64,000 nucleotides of DNA from contig NZ_CP108080.1 of assembly GCF_036181745.1 (NCBI RefSeq), forward strand, positions 7,753,501 to 7,817,500, in the 5' to 3' direction. The DNA comes from Streptomyces sp. NBC_00259 (lineage in GTDB: Bacteria; Actinomycetota; Actinomycetes; Streptomycetales; Streptomycetaceae). The notes under the pieces were generated by a model. The model was not told where the DNA came from and ran no database searches. It saw nothing but the letters and a program-made list of their open reading frames with translations. Below are positions 1 to 13,186 of this stretch, piece after piece (positions within the stretch are counted from its first letter, which is position 1; every line of letters begins with the position of its first letter). A program made the translations under genes and the position numbers.

Positions 1-424
1 CCTCGCGGAGCACGACAAGCGTGCCGCTCCCTGCGACCTGAACCGACGAGGGCGCGGCAGGTTCACCCCGTTCGTACCCGTGGCACTGGGGCAAGGGGCG
101 AGTGCTGATGCTCTTGGTGGCGGCGACGAAGCGCAGGACGACGTTGATCCTCTCGAGCCCCGCCCGGCCCGCCCACGTTCACGGCGAGCGCCTGCGCGAT
201 CAAGCCGAGTGGGAGGCGTGACGGCGTCTGACACCGCCGTCCCGATCCGCTACGGGGCCTGCAGGCGGGCGTCAACTTCTCCGCGGGAACGCCGGGTTTC
301 CGGTGACGAGGCGAGCGTGGTCGGGTAGTCGGTCGTCGATGTCCTGCGCTGTCACGGGGCCCGACGAGCAGCGAGTGGCGGGACGTTGGCCCGGGAATGG
401 TCCGGATCTTCGGGACCTCAAGGC
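1..424. other. No recognisable gene at left edge
   Basis: No frame here gives a recognisable protein with a ribosome binding site. A minus-strand frame running off the left edge (about 1-155, ending in residues like GSGTLVVLRE) has plausible codon use and could be the end or interior of a gene cut by the window, but it cannot be identified. Confidence 0.4.
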
Positions 425-700
425 TCAGCGGAGGTCGAAGCGTTCGAGGTCCATCACCTTGTTCCGCGCGACCACGAGGTCAAGGGCGAGATTCGAGCGC
501 AGGCCGACCGGGATCACCGACGGTGACGGTGTGCCAGGTGCCGTCCGGCGGGATGTCGGCGCGCGCGGCGGCGTCGAGGCGATGGTCGAAGAAGCCCGCC
601 GACTCGCGGGGCCGCACGGCGTGTCCGGGCAGCGGCAGCGCGGCCACCGCTTCGGCGCGGCGGCGCTGCTCGGTGGCCACCAGGTCGTCGGACTCCGCCC
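425..700 (-). pseudogene. Chimeric remnant: DUF4139 (MuiA-like) fragment joined to KatG C-terminus
   Basis: Reading the minus strand, about 690 to 490 encodes a piece very close to the middle of the DUF4139 protein at 27559-29676. It shares DDLVA, RRRAEAVAALPLPGHAVRPR, the DAAARADIP stretch and WHTVTV. A 2-base deletion then shifts the frame to IPVGLRS. From about 487 to 425 this runs directly into residues resembling the last 21 of the KatG at 22743-24932 (ending KVMDLERFDLR, against KVMNLDRFDLR in KatG), with the stop at 425-427. The order and strand are the same as at the intact locus, where the DUF4139 genes lie upstream of katG on the minus strand. The simplest reading is a decayed second copy of that locus with about 5 kb deleted. 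It has no start or ribosome binding site and is not expected to make a protein. The remaining bases up to 906 hold nothing I recognise. Confidence 0.8.
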
Positions 701-906
701 GGTTCCGGGAGGGCGTCCGGCTCCTGGATCCGAGTGAGGCGAACGGAAGACAGACGACGGGCAGAGCCCGTGCCAGGCCCGATGAGCGGATCGGGCGCAG
801 GGTGAAGGGGAGTCGGACGGGGAGGTCTCCGTCTGCAGGCACGATGCCGCCCTCGGTCAGCAGGACCGTGCGTGACCGGCGAGGTGCTGATTGCCGCGGG
901 CTGCGC

Positions 907-3315
907 TCAACGGAGCATCCCGCCGCCGACTCCGGCAGAGGCCTTGGGGATGGCCAGCTCGGCCCAGATCGTCTTCCCGGTGGAGGTGTACCGCGTGCCC
1001 CAGCGCTGGGACATCTGGGCGACGAGGAACAGGCCGCGGCCTCCCTCGTCGTCCCGGCGCGCTCGCCGCAGGTGTGGTGCGGTCTGCGCGCTGTCGGAGA
1101 CCTCGCACAGCAGGCAGCGATCCCTGATCAGTCTCAGCACGACCGGTCCGGTGGCGTACCGGATGCCGTTGGTGACCAGTTCGCTCACCACGAGTGAGGC
1201 AGTGAACGACAGCTCGGACAGGCCCCAGGTCTCCAGTTGGCGCTCGGTGAGCATTCGCGCCTGAGCCACCATGGCCGGGTCGGACGGCAGCTCCAGGTCC
1301 TCCACATGGTCGGCGTCGAGCCGCCGGGTGCGGACGAGCAGCAGCGTGGCGTCGTCCACCTGTGGTCCGGGCGGCAGGGCCGACAGCGCTCGGTCGCACA
1401 GTTCCTCCAGCGGGCATCGCTGCCAGGTGAGCACCTCGGCCAGCCGGTCGATCCCGCTGTCGATGTCCTGGCCCCGATCCTCCACGACGCCGTCGGTGAA
1501 GAACGCCAGCACGCTGCCGTTGGAAAGGTCCAGATCAACGTCCTCGTACGGCAGGCCGCCCAGCCCCAGGGGCGGTCCCGGCGCCAGAGCGGACATGGCC
1601 ACCGAGCCGCTCGCATCGGCCACTATCGGCGGGGGATGGCCTGCGCTGGCCCAGACGCACCGGCCGCTGACCGGGTCGTAGATTGCATACAGGCAGGTCA
1701 CCACCATCGCCTCGCTGCCCAGCCCGTCCTCCGCGTCGGGCTCCGATTCCTGCGTCACCAGGTCGTCCAGCCGTGTGAGCAACTCGGCCGGGTCCAGGTC
1801 CAGCAGAGCAAGGGTCCGTACGGTGGAGCGCAGTCGGCCCATGGTCGCGGCGGCGTGCATACCGTGGCCCACCACGTCACCTACGGTCAGTCCCACTCTG
1901 GCCCCGGACAGCGGAATCACGTCGAACCAGTCGCCGCCCACGCCCACGCGGCTGTCGGCAGGCAGGTAGCGGTACGCAACGTCGACCGCGCTCTGCTGAG
2001 GCAGATGCCGCGGCAGCAGGCTTCGCTGCAGTACCAGGGCCGCCGCGTGCTGGCTGGTGTACCGGCGGGCATTGTCGATGCCGACGGCGGCCCGCTCGGC
2101 CAGCTCCACGGCGAGTGTCTGCTCCTCCGGCCCGAAGGCGTCGGGGTTGCTGTTGCGCCGGAAGGTGGCAAGGCCCAGGACGGCCTCGCGGGTCAGCAGC
2201 GGGACGAACAGGCAGGAGTGCGAGGCGGCCGACCCCGCCTCGCCCGGTGCCTCGCTCGGGCAGGCGTCGACGACGCAGCGGCCGGTGGCAAGGCTCAGAG
2301 CCTGCGGTGACGAGGGTGGGTAGGAGACGGGGCTGGTCCGGAACTCTTCCGGGGTCCGGCCGTGCATCCGCAGCAGACCGTGTCCCGGCGCCGAGCGCGT
2401 CGGCGGCTGCCGTCCCTCGATGACGGCCGGGGGCAGATCAACCTGCACCTCGTCGGCCAGCTGCGGTACCGCCACGTCGGCGAGTTCCGCCGCAGTGCGA
2501 CGCACGTCCAGCGAGGCACCGACGCGCTTTCCCGCCCGCACCAGGAGCGACAGTCGTTCCTGGGCGCGGTAGCGGTCGGTGATGTCCAGGGACTCCTCGA
2601 ACAGCCCCAGCGGTTCGCCTCGGGCGTCCAGCATCCGGTGGTAGGAGCAGGACCAGACGTGCTCGCGCACCGGGTCGGCGGGGGCGCGCCCGCGATAGTG
2701 CATACCGACGATCGGTTCCCCCGTCGTCAGCACGTGATCCATCACCTGGTCCTCGTCCGGGGGATGGTGGCGTGAGATGAACTCGCCTTCCGGAAAGAGG
2801 TCCGCGGCAGGCCGACCGGTGTACTGGGCGATCCCTCCGAGCTCCAGATCGGTGGAGACGTTCCCCCAGACGACGCGCCTGTCGGTGTTGAAGATCGTCA
2901 GGCCCACGTGAGACTCGGTCGCCAGGCCCTGCAGCATCGCCAGTTGCGCCTCCCAGCTGCGGAGCGCCTCCAGTTCGGCGGCAACCACGACGACCGCAGC
3001 GCCGCTTTGGTGCGACAGCGGGCTGAACGTCACTACCGCGCGCACTGTGTGTCCGTCCTGGTGGCAGAGGTCCAGGACGATGCTGCGGGTCCTGTGCGCC
3101 TTGCAGAGGGCAGACAGTCGCTGCTCAGAGGTCGTCGCCAGCAGCCGCTCGGCCGGCAGGCCGAGTACCTCCTCAGGAGAATGTCCGAGGAGGCGCTGGG
3201 CCGAGGAACCCCACCCGACAATGCGGCCTTTGTCGTCCAGCACCGCGGTGGCGGCTTTGTTGGGGTCCAAAGGACTGTGGAAATCGACGTTGGCCGCATT
3301 CGGAAAACGATCCAT
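907..3315 (-). CDS. PAS-PAS-GAF-PP2C phosphatase with C-terminal HATPase (RsbU/RsbW-like fusion)
   Basis: An 802-residue cytoplasmic regulator. Two PAS-like domains (about 20-115 and 130-250) and a GAF domain (about 255-420) are expected to sense a small ligand or redox state. They precede a SpoIIE/RsbU-type PP2C phosphatase (about 425-660) with the metal-binding motifs GGDWFD (460-465), GDVVGHG (479-485) and FFTDG (605-609). The C-terminal domain (about 670-790) is an RsbW-like ATP-binding kinase with SELVTNG (711-717) and a GGRGLFLV ATP lid. Such proteins switch anti-sigma-factor antagonists by dephosphorylation and phosphorylation. No anti-anti-sigma partner is encoded nearby. The ATG at 3315 is chosen because AAGGGAAG lies 8 bases upstream and the PAS domain begins soon after; the frame extends further upstream but looks non-coding. 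It lies downstream of the receiver gene at 3644, separated by 328 bp, so it may have its own promoter. Confidence 0.9.
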   Translation of the reverse strand: MDRFPNAANVDFHSPLDPNKAATAVLDDKGRIVGWGSSAQRLLGHSPEEVLGLPAERLLATTSEQRLSALCKAHRTRSIVLDLCHQDGHTVRAVVTFSPLSHQSGAAVVVVAAELEALRSWEAQLAMLQGLATESHVGLTIFNTDRRVVWGNVSTDLELGGIAQYTGRPAADLFPEGEFISRHHPPDEDQVMDHVLTTGEPIVGMHYRGRAPADPVREHVWSCSYHRMLDARGEPLGLFEESLDITDRYRAQERLSLLVRAGKRVGASLDVRRTAAELADVAVPQLADEVQVDLPPAVIEGRQPPTRSAPGHGLLRMHGRTPEEFRTSPVSYPPSSPQALSLATGRCVVDACPSEAPGEAGSAASHSCLFVPLLTREAVLGLATFRRNSNPDAFGPEEQTLAVELAERAAVGIDNARRYTSQHAAALVLQRSLLPRHLPQQSAVDVAYRYLPADSRVGVGGDWFDVIPLSGARVGLTVGDVVGHGMHAAATMGRLRSTVRTLALLDLDPAELLTRLDDLVTQESEPDAEDGLGSEAMVVTCLYAIYDPVSGRCVWASAGHPPPIVADASGSVAMSALAPGPPLGLGGLPYEDVDLDLSNGSVLAFFTDGVVEDRGQDIDSGIDRLAEVLTWQRCPLEELCDRALSALPPGPQVDDATLLLVRTRRLDADHVEDLELPSDPAMVAQARMLTERQLETWGLSELSFTASLVVSELVTNGIRYATGPVVLRLIRDRCLLCEVSDSAQTAPHLRRARRDDEGGRGLFLVAQMSQRWGTRYTSTGKTIWAELAIPKASAGVGGGMLR

Positions 3316-3643
3316 AACACCGCTTCCCTTCGTGCTCCCCCAGGATCCCGTGCCGCACGACGGAGGACAACCGCACGCGCGATCTCCCCCCTGTTCACAT
3401 AGGGTGACCGTCGAACACGTCCCGGATCCGACGCACGCTGCGGCCGGGGAGCACGTCCCGCCGTGACCCGGACCGCCTGGCTCGGTGCCGTGCGGCGAGG
3501 TACGGTGCGCGGGCCAGGCGGAGGGCCGCGTACGACGTGGGGTGGTGCACGGTGACCGGACGTCACCCGGGGTGAGGAAATGTGGACCGGCCTGGTCGCC
3601 GAAAGGCCAGTGCACGCCGTCCTCCGCTGGCTGACCCCCGGCG
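3316..3643. other. Spacer between receiver gene and phosphatase gene
   Basis: 328 bp without a convincing gene, between two minus-strand genes. Any separate promoter for the 907-3315 phosphatase must lie here, but I could not pick out a reliable -35/-10 pair. Confidence 0.4.
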
Positions 3644-4377
3644 TCACTCGGACCTCAGGCGGAGGCTGCCGACGGCTCGTTCGAGTTCGGCGACGCGGTC
3701 GGCGAGGGTGGGGGCCTCTGCGGCGTTGGTATCGCGGAGCAGGAGTTCGATCTGTGCCAACTGTCCGCCGATCTCCGCCAGCCGTTCCTCGGTCGGTGCA
3801 GTCGCGGTACGGGGTGAGGTCTCTGGCGGGCGCGGTCCTTTCCCGCGCGCTCCTTTCTCGCGGCGTTCGGCAGTGGCCTCGGCCTCGGCCGACGCGGCAC
3901 GGCCCCTGGGGGCGGGGGCAGGGGCGGTCCTGGCCTCGGCGAAGAGACGCCGCAACTGCTCGGCCTGGGCGGCCAGTTGGCGGTTCTTTCGATGCAGGTC
4001 GAGAAAGATGCTGACTTTGGTACGGAGCAGCCACGGGTCGAATGGCTTCGTGAGGAAGTCCGCGGCGCCGATCGAATATCCGCGGTAGGCGTAGTCCGTC
4101 TCGACCTCGGCCCCGGTCAGGAGGATGATCGGCACGTCTTTGGTCTGGTCCAGACGCTTGATGTTCGCGGCGGTCTCGAAGCCGTCCATGCCGGGCATGA
4201 GGACATCGAGCAGTACGACGGCGAAGTCCTGCCGCAGCATGGCCTTCAGTGCTTCCTCTCCGGAATGGGCGCGCACCAACTCCTGGCCGAGCGGGCCGAG
4301 CAGGGCCTCGAGCGCGATCAGGTTCTCTTCGATGTCGTCGACGATCAGGATGCTGCATTTCTCGGTCGGGTATGTGG

Positions 4378-4381
<4 letters not shown>
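3644..4381 (-). CDS. Response regulator receiver protein without DNA-binding domain
   Basis: A 245-residue protein. Residues 8-125 form a CheY-like receiver with the acidic pair VDD (14-16), phospho-acceptor Asp59 in LLDVLMPGMDG, the conserved Thr at about 89 and Lys112 in TKPFDP. Instead of a DNA-binding output it has a charged Ala/Pro/Arg-rich linker and a likely coiled coil (about 200-240), so it probably acts by protein contact. Its ATG overlaps the stop of the hybrid kinase (ATGA, 4378-4381), so the two genes are translationally coupled. The receiver is a natural phosphotransfer partner for that kinase, which carries its own receiver as well. Whether the output is the PP2C phosphatase encoded downstream is inference from gene order only. 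Confidence 0.88.
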
Positions 4382-8640
<4,259 letters not shown>

Positions 8641-8729
8641 GACAGTCCACCCCTATCCTCGACCTGGGTAGATACGTCACACTATAGGTGGTTGGCGAAG
8701 TGTCCGATCAAAGATCCTTTGGGGCATAA

Positions 8730-10658
8730 ATGGCTACTATGCCTCCAAGGTCGGCTCATCCGTCCGGATCGGTTCTGATGTCGCGACCGGACAGGTGCGT
8801 GTCGCGTACAACGCTCCAGGCGAACCAGCGGGCCGCCTCAGAGGCGCGTGCTTTTGTCCGCGCAGCCCTCGCCGAGCAGGCCGCGGCGGTCGTCGACGCG
8901 CCCCAGGCGATCACCGAGGAGTTCGAAGAGGCCAGGGGGGACGCCGAACTGCTCGTCAGCGAACTGGCCACCAATGCCGTCATGCACGCCGGGACGGACA
9001 TCGACGTCATCTGCTCGCTGGAACAGGGCCAAAGTCATGCGCGTCCGCAGGAGGAGCCCGGCCCCTCGGCACCAGCGGACGACGAGGACGTATCCGTCGC
9101 AGTGATCATCGAGGTGGCCGACCGCCACCCCACCCGGGCGCTGCGCCCCCACGAGGACCTGCCCGGCCGACGGGGCCTCGGCCTGCGGATCGTAGGCGCG
9201 CTGGCTTCGTCATGGGGGGTGACCTACGACCAGGACCAGAAGTCGGTGTGGTTCCGCTTGGAGATCGCGGGGCAGGCGCACCGCGCGGCTCCCGGGCCCC
9301 CGGCGTCGCCGCGGCGCGCCGTGCGGAACTTCGGGACAGACTCATCGGTACCGGCCGTCGGTGGTAGCGGGCTCATTGCCGAGTGGCCCCACCAGGCGGG
9401 TCCCACCTTCCTCGCCGAGGGCAGCGAGCTTCTCGCGGGCCAGCTCGACGAAGATCTCGTGGCCGCACTCGCAGGACAGCTACTGGTGCCCCGGCTGGCC
9501 GACTGGTGCGGCGTATGGCTGACCGTGGCATGCGGCCGCATGCGGCTGTCCCAGGTCTGGCACGCCGAAGAGTGGCGTATCGACGAGCTGCGCCACGAGC
9601 TGGCGAGAGAAATGCCGCCTGCCATCCTCAGTACGGCGAGCATCCCGTGGCCGTGGCCGGAGACTGCCGGGGACGCGGGGACGCGCGGCTCGGCACTGGC
9701 GTTCCCCCTGGTCTCCGCAGGCGCCTGCCAGGGGATGCTCCTCCTGGGCAGGACCGGGCAGCTCCGCATGACCGACAACCTGGCGAACGTGGTGCAGGAC
9801 GTGGCGCGGCGGATCGCGCAGTCGTTGGTCACCGCCCGCCGGTACACCCGGCAGAAGTCGATCAGCCGGGCGCTTCAGCGCAATCAGCTGCCCGCGTTCC
9901 TGGCCAGCATTCCGGGCGTCGAGACGGCGATCGTCTACGAGCCGTACGGTGAGGGCCAGACGGTCGGCGGAGACTTCTACGATCTGTTCCCGATGGGGGA
10001 GCGCCGCTGGGGCTTTCTGCTCGGAGACGTGCAGGGCAAGGACCCGGAGGCGATGTCGGTCACCGGTCTGGCCCGGTACCTGGTGAGACTGCTGGCACGC
10101 GAAGGCCACGGCGTCGAGTCGGTGCTCCGGCGGCTGAACGCAGCCATGGCGGAGGAGAGCGCGGAAGCCGTCGTGAACGGGGGCGAACGGGCCCGCCCGC
10201 GGTTCTTGAGCATGCTGTACGGGGAACTGCAGCTCGGCCCGGGCACCGAGGGCCCCCACTGCACGATCGCAAGCGCCGGGCACCCGCTGCCCCTGCGCCT
10301 CCTGACCGACGGCTCGGTGGTGGCCGCGGCAGAACCCCAGATGCTGCTCGGCATCGACGACAGCGCGGTCTTCGAGGCCAGCTCCTTCAGCCTTGCTCCG
10401 GGTGAGACGCTGCTGTGTGTGACCGACGGTGTCACGGAGCGACGAAACGGTCACCGGCAGCTCGATGACGGCGACGGCCTGTCGGCGGTGCTCCGCGAAT
10501 GCGCCGGGCTGGGCGCGAAAGCCGTGGCCGAGCGCATCCGCCGGACGGCGCACGACTTCGGTCCCGATCCGGTCGAGGACGACCTCTCGGTCCTGGTGCT
10601 GCAGGCGCTGCCCGTGACGGGCGCGAAAGCGGACACCGGGGAGCACCGACCTGGATAG
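8730..10658 (+). CDS. HATPase-GAF-PP2C fusion (RsbW-like kinase fused to SpoIIE-type phosphatase)
   Basis: A 642-residue cytoplasmic protein with the reverse domain order of the 907-3315 product. An N-terminal RsbW-like ATPase/kinase (about 35-165; ELATNAVMHAG and a GRRGLGLRIVG lid) comes first, then a GAF-like region (about 215-380), then a PP2C phosphatase (about 395-625) with GGDFYD and GDVQGKD. The usual GHG or GKG of the second motif is GKD here, so one position departs from consensus. It probably controls an anti-sigma partner-switching circuit. It is transcribed divergently from the poly-HAMP kinase across a 89-bp spacer that must hold both promoters. The start is uncertain: the ATG at 8730 has no clear Shine-Dalgarno, and an ATG at 8778 is an alternative. 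Confidence 0.87.
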   Translation: MATMPPRSAHPSGSVLMSRPDRCVSRTTLQANQRAASEARAFVRAALAEQAAAVVDAPQAITEEFEEARGDAELLVSELATNAVMHAGTDIDVICSLEQGQSHARPQEEPGPSAPADDEDVSVAVIIEVADRHPTRALRPHEDLPGRRGLGLRIVGALASSWGVTYDQDQKSVWFRLEIAGQAHRAAPGPPASPRRAVRNFGTDSSVPAVGGSGLIAEWPHQAGPTFLAEGSELLAGQLDEDLVAALAGQLLVPRLADWCGVWLTVACGRMRLSQVWHAEEWRIDELRHELAREMPPAILSTASIPWPWPETAGDAGTRGSALAFPLVSAGACQGMLLLGRTGQLRMTDNLANVVQDVARRIAQSLVTARRYTRQKSISRALQRNQLPAFLASIPGVETAIVYEPYGEGQTVGGDFYDLFPMGERRWGFLLGDVQGKDPEAMSVTGLARYLVRLLAREGHGVESVLRRLNAAMAEESAEAVVNGGERARPRFLSMLYGELQLGPGTEGPHCTIASAGHPLPLRLLTDGSVVAAAEPQMLLGIDDSAVFEASSFSLAPGETLLCVTDGVTERRNGHRQLDDGDGLSAVLRECAGLGAKAVAERIRRTAHDFGPDPVEDDLSVLVLQALPVTGAKADTGEHRPG

Positions 10659-10767
10659 AACACCGGAACCGCATCTCCCCGGCTACCTTCGCCGGCGGGA
10701 AGCCAAGGTCGCGGTTCCGGAACGGATCGACCAGTCCCGGCCTGGACGCATGGAGGATGAATGAGGT

Positions 10768-12276
10768 TCAGTGCTCGCAGAGGGAGAATTCTCGTTCGTA
10801 GAGCTGCTCGTTGTGTTCTGCGACGAAGAACTTGCGTTCCTGCATGAGTTGTTCGCGGTAGTTCTTCGCCTGTTCGAGCGTCATGGTCGAGGTGTCGGAC
10901 CATGGTTGTTGCGGTGACACATCGGATGTCGAGACGATCTTTTCCGACGGGTCGACCAGGAAGAACGCGAGAATTTTGCGATACCCCGGGCGGGTGGTGT
11001 CCGTGAGGCGGAATGAGTCGACCCGGTGTTGCAGGATGTTCGGGAACGCCAGGCAGCGGCCCGCTGGGGTCGAGGCCGATCCCAGTATCTGGTTCAGTGC
11101 GTCTTCGTCCTTCAGTCCGTAGACCTCACGGAGACCGTTGTCGTCGTTCTGTTCGTAGTTCGGGTCATCGAGTGCCGCCCGGAAACTCAGCCGGCTCTCG
11201 GTGATGTTCTCACTGTCCCAGTAGTAGATGCCGGTCGAGACGATCCGCTCGTTCACCATCCCCTCGACGTGCCAGGAACCGCCGTGGTACTCGGGCTTGT
11301 CCGGGGTGAGATGGATGGTGGCGAGCTTGACGATGACCTGGAGACGGCGGCCGCGCAGGTCGACTCGGGCGGATGCATCGGGCAACTCGGGCGGGGTGAA
11401 GGCCGGGGCGTCCGGGATGACCGGGCGGCGGTTCTCCCACCAGTCGTCCTGGGCCTGTTCCCATGCACGAAGGGCTTCTGCGTAGGCCTCGTCATCACTG
11501 TAGGAGGATTTGATCGGATACTCCGGCTCCGAGTCGTACCACCCGAAGGGATCGGCCTCGATCCGCAGGGGCGGGGGGTGGCGCAGATCGGTGAGCACGT
11601 TCTCCAGTAGCGGGCGCAGGCATGCCAACAAGTCCGCGAGGACGGAGACAAGTTCGCGGTGAATTTCAGGGTGGACGTTGTTGATGTATGAACGGAAGGC
11701 GACATCGCCGTCGCCACTGACGTCGACGTCCGTGGGCAGCCATTGGAACTTCTCCGAGAACTCGTACCTGGAGTAGCGGTCCGTCGGGTTCTCCCAAGCC
11801 CGCTCGGGCGCGCCACTCACCTCTCTCACCAGGCAGAACAGTGAGGGATGAACCAGATCCAATACCTGGCCGTCGGATCCGGGATGCCAGTCCTGCTCTG
11901 CTTGGGGGACCTGCTCCAGAACCTGAACCGCCTCGCGCAGCCGGGATCGGAGCTTCTCGTCGACCAGTGTGTCCGACTGCCACACCCCGTCGACGGCGGA
12001 CACCTCGATGCCGGATCGTTCGTCCCGCAGCGCGGCGTAATGCACGAGTTCGGCAAGCACATAACGAACCTGCGCTTCGGTGAGGCCTTGGGCGACCGCC
12101 TCTCGTGTCCACCTGGCCACGACGTCGGCATCGTTCATCTTGTTGAACCAGCCCGGCTTCGCCCGAATGTGTGAGCTGCACTGCATCATCTGAAGTTCCC
12201 GCAGCGTTCGGGGTGTCGCGAACGATATGGAACGGGAAGCATGAAAGGGCAGCGGGAATGCAGACAGGCCAGTCAA
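10768..12276 (-). CDS. DUF4246 family protein (probable 2-oxoglutarate/Fe(II) oxygenase-like fold)
   Basis: A 502-residue protein matching the DUF4246 family, known from fungi and actinobacteria. The diagnostic region is at 328-345, with EYHGGSWHVEGMVNE holding His331, His336, Glu338 and Glu343, followed by a conserved IYYWDSENI strand. The family is thought to share the double-stranded beta-helix fold of Fe(II)/2-oxoglutarate enzymes, but its substrate is unknown and I do not assign one. The TTG start at 12276 is supported by GGGAGGACC 8 bases upstream. It has no signal peptide or membrane segment. It stands alone, ending tail-to-tail with the phosphatase at 10658 across about 110 bp, and has no evident functional partner nearby. 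Confidence 0.8.
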   Translation of the reverse strand: MTGLSAFPLPFHASRSISFATPRTLRELQMMQCSSHIRAKPGWFNKMNDADVVARWTREAVAQGLTEAQVRYVLAELVHYAALRDERSGIEVSAVDGVWQSDTLVDEKLRSRLREAVQVLEQVPQAEQDWHPGSDGQVLDLVHPSLFCLVREVSGAPERAWENPTDRYSRYEFSEKFQWLPTDVDVSGDGDVAFRSYINNVHPEIHRELVSVLADLLACLRPLLENVLTDLRHPPPLRIEADPFGWYDSEPEYPIKSSYSDDEAYAEALRAWEQAQDDWWENRRPVIPDAPAFTPPELPDASARVDLRGRRLQVIVKLATIHLTPDKPEYHGGSWHVEGMVNERIVSTGIYYWDSENITESRLSFRAALDDPNYEQNDDNGLREVYGLKDEDALNQILGSASTPAGRCLAFPNILQHRVDSFRLTDTTRPGYRKILAFFLVDPSEKIVSTSDVSPQQPWSDTSTMTLEQAKNYREQLMQERKFFVAEHNEQLYEREFSLCEH

Positions 12277-12407
12277 TTCTCTTGGTCCTCCCAGTCGGTG
12301 TGTGGTGGCGGGAAGGATACTTCAGCGGACTGACACTGCAGCCGTGGTCCCGGTCGTCGATGGTCCGGGAGCGAGAGGCGCGGACGGCGGGTGCGACGTA
12401 CGTGGTG

Positions 12408-12450
12408 CCGGTCGTGGCGGGCGGTGTCAGGGACCGCCCGCCACGACCGG
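12408..12450 (-). terminator. Strong hairpin terminator after the PF14099-type lyase gene
   Basis: A perfect 18-bp stem (12408-12425 paired with 12433-12450, arms CCGGTCGTGGCGGGCGGT) with a 7-base loop sits 14 bp past the stop of the 12464-13186 gene. It has no T-run, as is usual in Streptomyces. The remaining spacer to 12276 shows nothing else. Confidence 0.85.
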
Positions 12451-12463
12451 GGAGAGTGAGCGG

Positions 12464-13186
12464 CTACACGTCGCCGCTGGTGGTGCCCATCTTCAGATCG
12501 TTGATCCAGTTGACCTGGTCGGTGCCGGCGACGTTCGAGTCGTACACGCCCCAGCGGGGCTTGTTGCCGAGGTCGTCCCAGGTGCGCACGTTCTTCGCGT
12601 CGACGATCAGGGTGCCGTCCAGGTACACCTGGAACGAACCGCTCGTCGAGGACTGCGCGTTGATGCCCAGCTTGATCTTGTGCCAGGCCCCCGGTGTCCA
12701 GGCGCCGCTGCCGACGCCGATCCACTGCTCACCGGGCGCCACGTACCAGACGCGCAGCTGGTTCTCCAGGACCATCATGATCACCGGGTAGTTCTGCTGG
12801 TGCTGCTCCCCGGTGCCGTTGGACTTCCACTGGAAGACGGTCGCGGTGTTCCCGGTGCTGGTCATCGACTCCCAGCCCCACCAGTAGGCCCGCCCGCCGG
12901 TGAAGGCGTACTCGGACCCGCCGACGCGGACGCTGTGCGCTTCGCAGCGCGTACCGCCCGCCTTGTTGACGAAGCCGAAGATGTCTCCGCGGCCGTCGCT
13001 CCAGTCAGTGGTGTAGACGTAGTTCGGGGAGTCGCACAGGACCCCGGCGAACACCCCGGTGCCGCCGGACGCGTCACCGTTCCAGATCAGCGAGGCGTGC
13101 GCGGGCGTGGCCACGACCAGGGTCATGGCCGCAGCCGCGGCAGCCGTGGGCAGCAGCCTCCTCAGGCGTTTCGGCGGCCGCTTCAC
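12464..13186 (-). CDS. Secreted PF14099-type polysaccharide lyase (heparin lyase I-like), paralogue A
   Basis: A 240-residue secreted protein. An Arg/Lys-rich N-terminus and hydrophobic core ending in ATPAHA form a signal peptide (cleavage near residue 30). The mature part is a beta-jelly-roll-type domain with ASLIWNGD, VFQWKSNGT, NYPVIMM, WYVAPGEQW and NKPRWGVY, all shared with the paralogues at 29984 and 56102. The family includes lyases that cleave uronic-acid polysaccharides by beta-elimination; the substrate is not predictable. The GTG at 13186 overlaps the stop of the preceding gene (GTGA, 13183-13186), so it is translationally coupled to the glycosidase-like gene. An upstream extension of the frame exists but lacks a signal peptide at its start. 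The GH16 gene at 14684 lies in the same orientation. Confidence 0.82.
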   Translation of the reverse strand: MKRPPKRLRRLLPTAAAAAAMTLVVATPAHASLIWNGDASGGTGVFAGVLCDSPNYVYTTDWSDGRGDIFGFVNKAGGTRCEAHSVRVGGSEYAFTGGRAYWWGWESMTSTGNTATVFQWKSNGTGEQHQQNYPVIMMVLENQLRVWYVAPGEQWIGVGSGAWTPGAWHKIKLGINAQSSTSGSFQVYLDGTLIVDAKNVRTWDDLGNKPRWGVYDSNVAGTDQVNWINDLKMGTTSGDV

